Below are positions 59,865 to 64,000 of a DNA stretch of 64,000 bases, piece after piece. Made by a program: the position numbers and the translations under genes. Under the pieces are notes generated by a model. That model searched no databases, was not told where the DNA came from, and was given only the letters and a program-made list of their open reading frames with translations. Within the stretch, counting starts at the first letter, position 1. Each line of letters opens with the position of its first letter. Origin of the DNA: Kofleriaceae bacterium (GTDB lineage Bacteria > Myxococcota_A > Polyangia > Haliangiales > Haliangiaceae); contig JACKDR010000002.1 in assembly GCA_020633495.1 (NCBI GenBank), positions 310,001 through 374,000 on the forward strand. The letters are read 5' to 3'.

Positions 59865-61333
59865 GACCCCACCGGGGTTGCCTCGCCCCGCCGCCTCGCC
59901 CCGCCTCGCCCCGCCTCGCCCCGACCGGGGTTGCCGCGCGCCGGCCACGCCCTGCAGACGCCAGAGCGGCGACGGCGCACGCGGTCGGAGTGAGATTGGA
60001 GATGATGGGACCCCGTTCAGCGCGGGACGTCTCCACGCCGCGACGGCGCGCGTCCATAGGACGCACGCGGGCCGCAATCAATCTTCCTCTTCACGCGCGC
60101 GAAGGTTCGGCCACGACGACGCTGGCGAACCGGCGCAGCCAGTAGGTCCCGGGCGGGAACACCGCCTCCAGGCCGGCCAGCCACGCTGCCCGCGCCGTCC
60201 GGTACGCGTCGATGAACGCGCGGTTGCGCTGCAGCGCCTCGATGCGCGCCCACACGCTGCGCGCGGCCACACGCGGCTGCAACCCGCGCCGCGGCTCGCG
60301 GCTCGTCGGACAGCTCCGCCAGTCCTGCTGCAGCACGCCGCGACGCCCGAGCACGCCGCGCCCCGTGCGCCGGCGCTCCGCGGCCAGCTGCTCCTCCTCG
60401 GCCGCCACCCGCTCGCGCAACGCGTTCAGAAACGCGTCGACGTCCTCGATGCCCGGCGGCAGGCCGAGCTCGAGCGTGACCTCCTCCGGCATCGACCCGC
60501 CGGCGCGGAAGAACTGCTTCGGGCGCCGCACCACGATCGTCCGCCGGTTGAGCAGCGCGTCGAGCCCCTGCACCCCCGGCCAGTGATGCGCCCGGTCCAC
60601 CAGCCCGGCCTTCACCGGATTGGTCGCGACGTACACCAGCTTCTCGAGCAGGTCGTCGACGCCGACGAGCTGCACCAGGCTCGGCGGTTCGCTGGACCAC
60701 AGGTTCTCCCCGCGGCCGCGGTGCGCGTTCTGCGCCTTCGCCAGCATCTTGTGGAAGTGCTCCATGAACTCGATGACGCGCCCCTCGCCGTCGTACACGA
60801 CCGTGTGGTGGTGGTTCGACATCGCCACCGGCAGCACGACACGCACGTCGTACCGATTCGCCGCCGCGGCCAGGCAGTACAGGAAGGTCTCGTTCGTCAC
60901 CTTGTCGGGCCGCAGCAGGAACTGCCGCTGCGTGCAGCGTCGAGAGATCATGTGGACACGGCCGGGAAGCACTTCGCGGGGCAACGACATCGCCACGACG
61001 CATCAGCACGACCCATGCCCGACGCAAGACAGCGAAATCGCGCGCCGCGTGTCCGGATCCCGGACTCACACGTCCACGGGCCGGACGCGCCGTCCGGAAG
61101 CCGTCCATACCGGTTGTTCCCGTCCGAGAATCGCCACGGTCGAGGTAGCACCCGGCGCCACCGCCATCGACCCAACCCGGTCCGGATGCGGCTCGACCCA
61201 ACCCCGGTCCGGATGCGGCCCGGTCCGGATGCGGCCCGAGACCGTCGCGCCGTGGGTCTGCGGAGCAACCTCGGTGGGTCTGGTCTGCGGTGGGTCTGGT
61301 CTGCGGGGTCTGCGGAGCAACCCCGGTGGGGTC
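59865..61333. mobile_element. Y1-transposase element bounded by 17-bp inverted repeats
   Basis: GACCCCACCGGGGTTGC at 59865-59881 and its exact complement at 61317-61333 bound 1469 bp holding a Y1-type transposase gene. Inside the ends are short degenerate repeats: CCTCGCCCCG several times at about 59880-59930, GGTCCGGATGCGG three times at 61178-61240, and GTGGGTCTG/TCTGCGG motifs at 61251-61335. It lies between a duplicated hisC 3' end. Bases 60997-61333 hold no gene that I can see. Whether the inverted repeats are the true element ends is inference. Confidence 0.6.
60091..60990 (-). CDS. Y1 (IS200-like/REP-associated) tyrosine transposase
   Basis: HUH-type single-strand DNA transposase of 299 residues. 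The Y1 domain has 'RVHMISRRCTQRQFLLRPDK', the metal-binding His motif in 'LPVAMSNHHHTVVYDGEG' and the catalytic Tyr in 'LEKLVYVATNPVKAGLV'. A C-terminal extension of about 150 residues is Arg/Glu-rich. Being longer than IS200 TnpA and with this HxH context, it fits the REP-associated (RAYT) branch. I chose the ATG at 60990; a GTG two codons upstream is possible. The frame is intact. Confidence 0.88.
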   Translation of the reverse strand: MSLPREVLPGRVHMISRRCTQRQFLLRPDKVTNETFLYCLAAAANRYDVRVVLPVAMSNHHHTVVYDGEGRVIEFMEHFHKMLAKAQNAHRGRGENLWSSEPPSLVQLVGVDDLLEKLVYVATNPVKAGLVDRAHHWPGVQGLDALLNRRTIVVRRPKQFFRAGGSMPEEVTLELGLPPGIEDVDAFLNALRERVAAEEEQLAAERRRTGRGVLGRRGVLQQDWRSCPTSREPRRGLQPRVAARSVWARIEALQRNRAFIDAYRTARAAWLAGLEAVFPPGTYWLRRFASVVVAEPSRA

Positions 61334-61342
61334 TGCGGAGCA

Positions 61343-61462
61343 CGCAACTTCGACGCCCCGGGCGCGCGCGGCCCCCTCGCCGGCTGCCTGCGCGTCACCG
61401 TTGGCAACCCCGCCGAGGACGACCTCCGCCTCGCCGCCCTGCGCGACTTGCTCGCGGCCTGA
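61343..61462 (+). pseudogene. Duplicated 3' end of hisC
   Basis: These 120 bp encode 'RNFDAPGARGPLAGCLRVTV' and the rest of the hisC C-terminus ending 'LLAA' and stop, closely matching the end of the complete hisC (58623-59738) with scattered differences. It has no start codon and is not a gene. Similarity to the original begins abruptly at CGCAACTTC (59619 and 61343). Confidence 0.9.
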
Positions 61463-61463
61463 G

Positions 61464-62144
61464 TCAGTCGCCGACGTCGACGCCGTCGCGGGCGGGGCCG
61501 GGGCCGGGGCCGGGGGCGTCGGCGATCACGAACCGGAACCGCGCGCCGTAGTCGACCGGTCCCCGGTAGCCGATCAGGAACGGCGCGCCGGTGCGCGTGT
61601 CGGCCTGGTGGACCACATCGTCGCCTGCGAGCAGCCGCTCGAGACACGCCGTGACGGCGCCGCCCACCGGCGGTCCGTTGCCGACCTCGACGAAGCGGGC
61701 CGCGCCGACGTCGAGCGAGTCGCTTGTCGACGCCACTGGCACCGCGAATCGCAACTCGATGTCGCCCTCGATCCCCGTGCCGTCGAAGCAGGCGCGCGCC
61801 TCGTGGTCGTGGGTGCGGCGCCGCCGCTCGAGCGTCACCACGACCGCCTCCTGCACCGCGCTCGCCGCGTCGGGCGCGCGCTGGACCGCATCGAGCCACG
61901 CCGCGTGCACGGTGCGCCCGTCGACGACCGGATCCGCGGCGCTCGCCGTCGGCGCCGCGAACGAAGGGCCGGGCGCGGTCTCCGCGACGCCGTCGTCGTC
62001 GGATCCTGTGGCCGCGGTCTCGGCGACGCCGTCGTCGTCATCGAGGCGCTGCGTGCTCGCGGCTGGGCCGCTGCGCGGCACGGCACGGCCGGCGAAGAAG
62101 GCCGCGACGGCGGCGACCAGCACCAGCCCGATCCGCGCCGTCAC
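61464..62144 (-). CDS. Exported or membrane-anchored protein of unknown function
   Basis: A 226-residue protein with an N-terminal hydrophobic segment ('IGLVLVAAVAAFFAGRAVP') that could be an uncleaved anchor or signal. A low-complexity Asp/Ala/Pro region follows, with a repeated 'DDDGVAETA', then a domain with 'AWLDAVQRAPDAASAVQEAV', 'ARACFDGTGIEGDIELRFAV' and 'GGAVTACLERLLAG'. Two cysteines in the domain may pair. The layout resembles myxobacterial AgmX-like C-terminal domains (Cys pair, sum-of-strands) but is not clear. The GTG start overlaps the upstream stop (GTGA). Its 3' end exists in two extra partial copies after hisC. Confidence 0.6.
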   Translation of the reverse strand: MTARIGLVLVAAVAAFFAGRAVPRSGPAASTQRLDDDDGVAETAATGSDDDGVAETAPGPSFAAPTASAADPVVDGRTVHAAWLDAVQRAPDAASAVQEAVVVTLERRRRTHDHEARACFDGTGIEGDIELRFAVPVASTSDSLDVGAARFVEVGNGPPVGGAVTACLERLLAGDDVVHQADTRTGAPFLIGYRGPVDYGARFRFVIADAPGPGPGPARDGVDVGD

Positions 62145-62836
62145 AGTGCACGCTCCCGCTCGAGCTGATCGTAGTAGGCGCGGAGAGCGTCGAGTCCCGC
62201 CGCGAACCGACCCGCGTACTGCTCGCGGAAGTAGCGGACGATCTCGTCGAGTGTCCGGGTCTCGGGCGTGAAGAACACGTAGACCCCGACGTGCCCATGG
62301 TCGGGATCACCGTCGATCGCTTCGTTCCATGGCGCGAAGCTGTCGCCGAACGGAAGCGCCTGCTCACGGCTGAACGCCGCGGTCACCCGCTCGTTCGGCA
62401 CCACGAAGTCGATCTTACAGATGCTGGTTCGGCACTCGATCGCGAGATCGGCCGCCTCGGGCACCATCGTCGCCAGGAAGTCGGCGACCTCGACCTTGTA
62501 GAACTGCTCCAGCGGCGTCGCCCAGGCCTCGTCGCGCGGATCGGAGGCGAACAGCTCCGGCAGCGGCGTGCCGAGCTGCACCCGCGTCGCCATGTCCAGG
62601 TCCGGCGCGCCTGCGACCGTTATCGGCGGGCGCCGCGACGTCTGAGGTCGTGCGACGCGAGCTGCTGTCTCGCGGCCGGCCGTCGTGCGTCCGGCAACCC
62701 GATTGCTCGACGCGAGCTGTGGGATGCGCGGGGGGACCGTCGGAGGCCGGGTCAGAAGACCTGCAACGAATCCAGCCGCGATCGCGGCAACGGCGCCGAG
62801 CCACGACCGCCAGCGCAGCGCGCGTGTCCTGCTCAT
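62141..62836 (-). CDS. Membrane-anchored protein of unknown function
   Basis: A 231-residue protein with one N-terminal helix ('WLGAVAAIAAGFVAGLLTRP'), a Pro/Arg/Thr-rich linker and a soluble domain ('EQFYKVEVADFLATMVPEAA', 'IECRTSICKIDFVV', 'TRTLDEIVRYFREQYAGRFA'). Cys in 'ECRTSICK' probably form a disulfide; this pattern (a Cys pair in a thin alpha/beta domain) is frequent in myxobacterial exported proteins of unknown function. It starts 2 bp after the preceding gene and is coupled to the next by GTGA. Confidence 0.65.
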   Translation of the reverse strand: MSRTRALRWRSWLGAVAAIAAGFVAGLLTRPPTVPPRIPQLASSNRVAGRTTAGRETAARVARPQTSRRPPITVAGAPDLDMATRVQLGTPLPELFASDPRDEAWATPLEQFYKVEVADFLATMVPEAADLAIECRTSICKIDFVVPNERVTAAFSREQALPFGDSFAPWNEAIDGDPDHGHVGVYVFFTPETRTLDEIVRYFREQYAGRFAAGLDALRAYYDQLERERAL

Positions 62837-62838
62837 GG

Positions 62839-63813
62839 TCAGTCTCCTCGAGACAAGAGGTGCCGAGCCTCGGAGTACGTACCCGTCTCCGCGTGCTCCT
62901 GAGTGCTCGCCACCTGCAGCATCACTTTGCACGTGGTGCACGTCTCGTCCAGCGAGAACGGAACAATCGCTCGGAGATGCGTGCCTTCGATGCGGAGGTC
63001 CGCGTCGGCGTCTTCGGTTGACCAGTACACCGTTTCAGCGTCCGCTTCTCCGATCCACACGAGCGCATGCGTTATCGGGAGCGTCGATGTCGCGTCGACC
63101 ACAAACGACGCAGCGCGCTTCTCCACATGCACGTCTAGATCGAGCCGGGGCGGAGTTGGAATGTCGACATGGTTGACGCCGGCGTCGGACTCCACGTCCA
63201 GCGCGATCGTGGCATTGCCCTTGTCGAGGACGTCGAGCTGGCAACCGGACAGTGCTTCGGCATGGGAAGAGATGCTCGTCGGTCCGAACGCGTCCGCACC
63301 GCGCTCCGAGCATGCCAACGGATCGTCCGTGAGACAGACCCTCGTGTTTGTCATGACGGCGCCAAGCGAATCGTACTCCTCGGCGCGTACGACGATCTGA
63401 TCACCGAGCGGCTCGGCGCCGGGGTCCGCCACGGTCGTCACGATCCGATGGGCAACGACGCGGCGCAGCGAGAGGTTGCATTGCCACCGCGCGTTCGCTC
63501 GCTGGCAGTTCACGCTGGGCTCTTCGAATCGGTCGAGTTGCCCGCTGTCGTTGACGTCCGCGAACGCGACGACGGCACCTGCCCATGCCGGTACGGCGAA
63601 CGCTCCCTGCTCGCTGACGTCGATCACTGTGCCACTCATGGACGTCGGCCAGGAACGGCCGACAATGACGCGGAGGCGACCTGCAAGCTCACTCGAAGGG
63701 ACCGTGATCCGGCCTTCGACCGCAGGCTGCCCCCGCGCCGGCGCGCACGCGCAGGATGCGAGCACGGCGGCTGCGCCAAGGGCCCGCGGGAGCGCTGCGC
63801 CCGACGTGCTCAC
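62839..63813 (-). CDS. Secreted protein of unknown function with Cys-rich beta domains
   Basis: A 324-residue exported protein starting at a GTG that overlaps the upstream stop as GTGA. The signal region is 'ALGAAAVLASCACAPARG', with a possible lipobox. The mature part begins with a transthyretin-like strand pattern ('VEGRITVPSSELAGRLRVIV') and an Asp-rich turn ('FADVNDSGQLDRFEEPSVNC') like calcium-binding loops, and has several Cys pairs ('ANARWQCNLSL', 'DETCTTCKVML'). GC is slightly lower than in neighbours. Function unknown. Confidence 0.6.
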   Translation of the reverse strand: MSTSGAALPRALGAAAVLASCACAPARGQPAVEGRITVPSSELAGRLRVIVGRSWPTSMSGTVIDVSEQGAFAVPAWAGAVVAFADVNDSGQLDRFEEPSVNCQRANARWQCNLSLRRVVAHRIVTTVADPGAEPLGDQIVVRAEEYDSLGAVMTNTRVCLTDDPLACSERGADAFGPTSISSHAEALSGCQLDVLDKGNATIALDVESDAGVNHVDIPTPPRLDLDVHVEKRAASFVVDATSTLPITHALVWIGEADAETVYWSTEDADADLRIEGTHLRAIVPFSLDETCTTCKVMLQVASTQEHAETGTYSEARHLLSRGD

Positions 63814-64000
63814 AGTGCAATGCCACGCGTGTACACGGGATCATCGGGCAACGAGGAGCAGCCTCCGTAGATGAACTTGCAGGTCCCTCTGTCGACGTAG
63901 CAACCGCCAGCGGATCCGTTGGGGGTGTGGACGCACTCAGCCCAGCTGGTCGGGCCCCAAGCGTGAATATGGCAACTGTCACAGTCGTAGTTGCCGCCTC
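63810..64000 (-). CDS. Cys-rich protein, 5' part outside the window
   Basis: The last 63 codons of a gene that enters from the right edge. The visible peptide contains 'YDCDSCHIHAWGPTSWAECV', 'AGGCYVDRGTCKFIYGGC' and ends 'DDPVYTRGIAL'. Seven cysteines in about 45 residues imply a disulfide-rich secreted domain. The stop overlaps the next start (GTGA), making it the upstream member of the four-gene exported-protein operon. Confidence 0.6.
   Translation of the reverse strand, partial: GGNYDCDSCHIHAWGPTSWAECVHTPNGSAGGCYVDRGTCKFIYGGCSSLPDDPVYTRGIAL

Overview
The window is about 74% GC and dense with genes. It reads as a chromosomal segment of a myxobacterium (Myxococcota), plausibly near Haliangium/Kofleriaceae; the rank below phylum is inference. 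Pointers are a secreted metallopeptidase with a MYXO-CTERM tail, three Ser/Thr protein kinases plus a PP2C phosphatase, a DUF4388-type protein, MopE-like Asp-rich motifs and a run of genes resembling the Myxococcus Glt/Nfs envelope machinery.

Layout. (1) 1-16570, all minus strand: a probable operon that starts with two exported proteins, continues with a set matching GltD-GltE-GltF-GltG in order and architecture, then a Ser/Thr kinase, and ends with Wza-, Wzy/ligase- and Wzz-type polysaccharide genes. (2) 16770-20278: obgE, rpmA and rplU on the minus strand, split by a plus-strand ABC transporter pair. (3) 20437-25984: a Cys-rich lipoprotein, gatCAB and a PNGase F-like lipoprotein. (4) 26162-33154: a GntR/FadR regulator, a PilZ-like protein, a DUF4388-DnaJ-TPR fusion, PP2C and a kinase. 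(5) 33198-33711: an array of about 15 hairpin-forming 36-37 bp units. (6) 33868-46653: a pseudouridine synthase and sigma-54 activator, then a sulfide/persulfide detoxification cluster (rhodanese, persulfide dioxygenase, TauE, split YeeE), a CLC channel and two UspA proteins, bracketed by two identical-looking IS1182-type elements. (7) 46654-48918: a radical SAM/SPASM enzyme with two small partners, a RiPP-like arrangement. (8) 49115-57239: the MYXO-CTERM peptidase, a membrane kinase, metK and two lipoproteins. (9) 57334-64000: hisD-hisC, a Y1 (REP-type) transposase element flanked by a duplicated hisC end, and an operon of unknown exported proteins.

How it works together: region 1 looks like a coupled envelope machine and polysaccharide export unit with its own kinase. 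The 38-41 kb cluster would oxidise persulfides and move sulfite or sulfur compounds. Most other genes are housekeeping (tRNA amidation, ribosome assembly, SAM and histidine synthesis).

Sequence quality: at least five genes are split by frame changes, and every well-defined one is equivalent to a single missing base in a GC-rich stretch. I treat these as probable consensus errors rather than real pseudogenes. Many gene junctions use overlapping GTGA or ATGA stop/start codons, which I used to choose starts.
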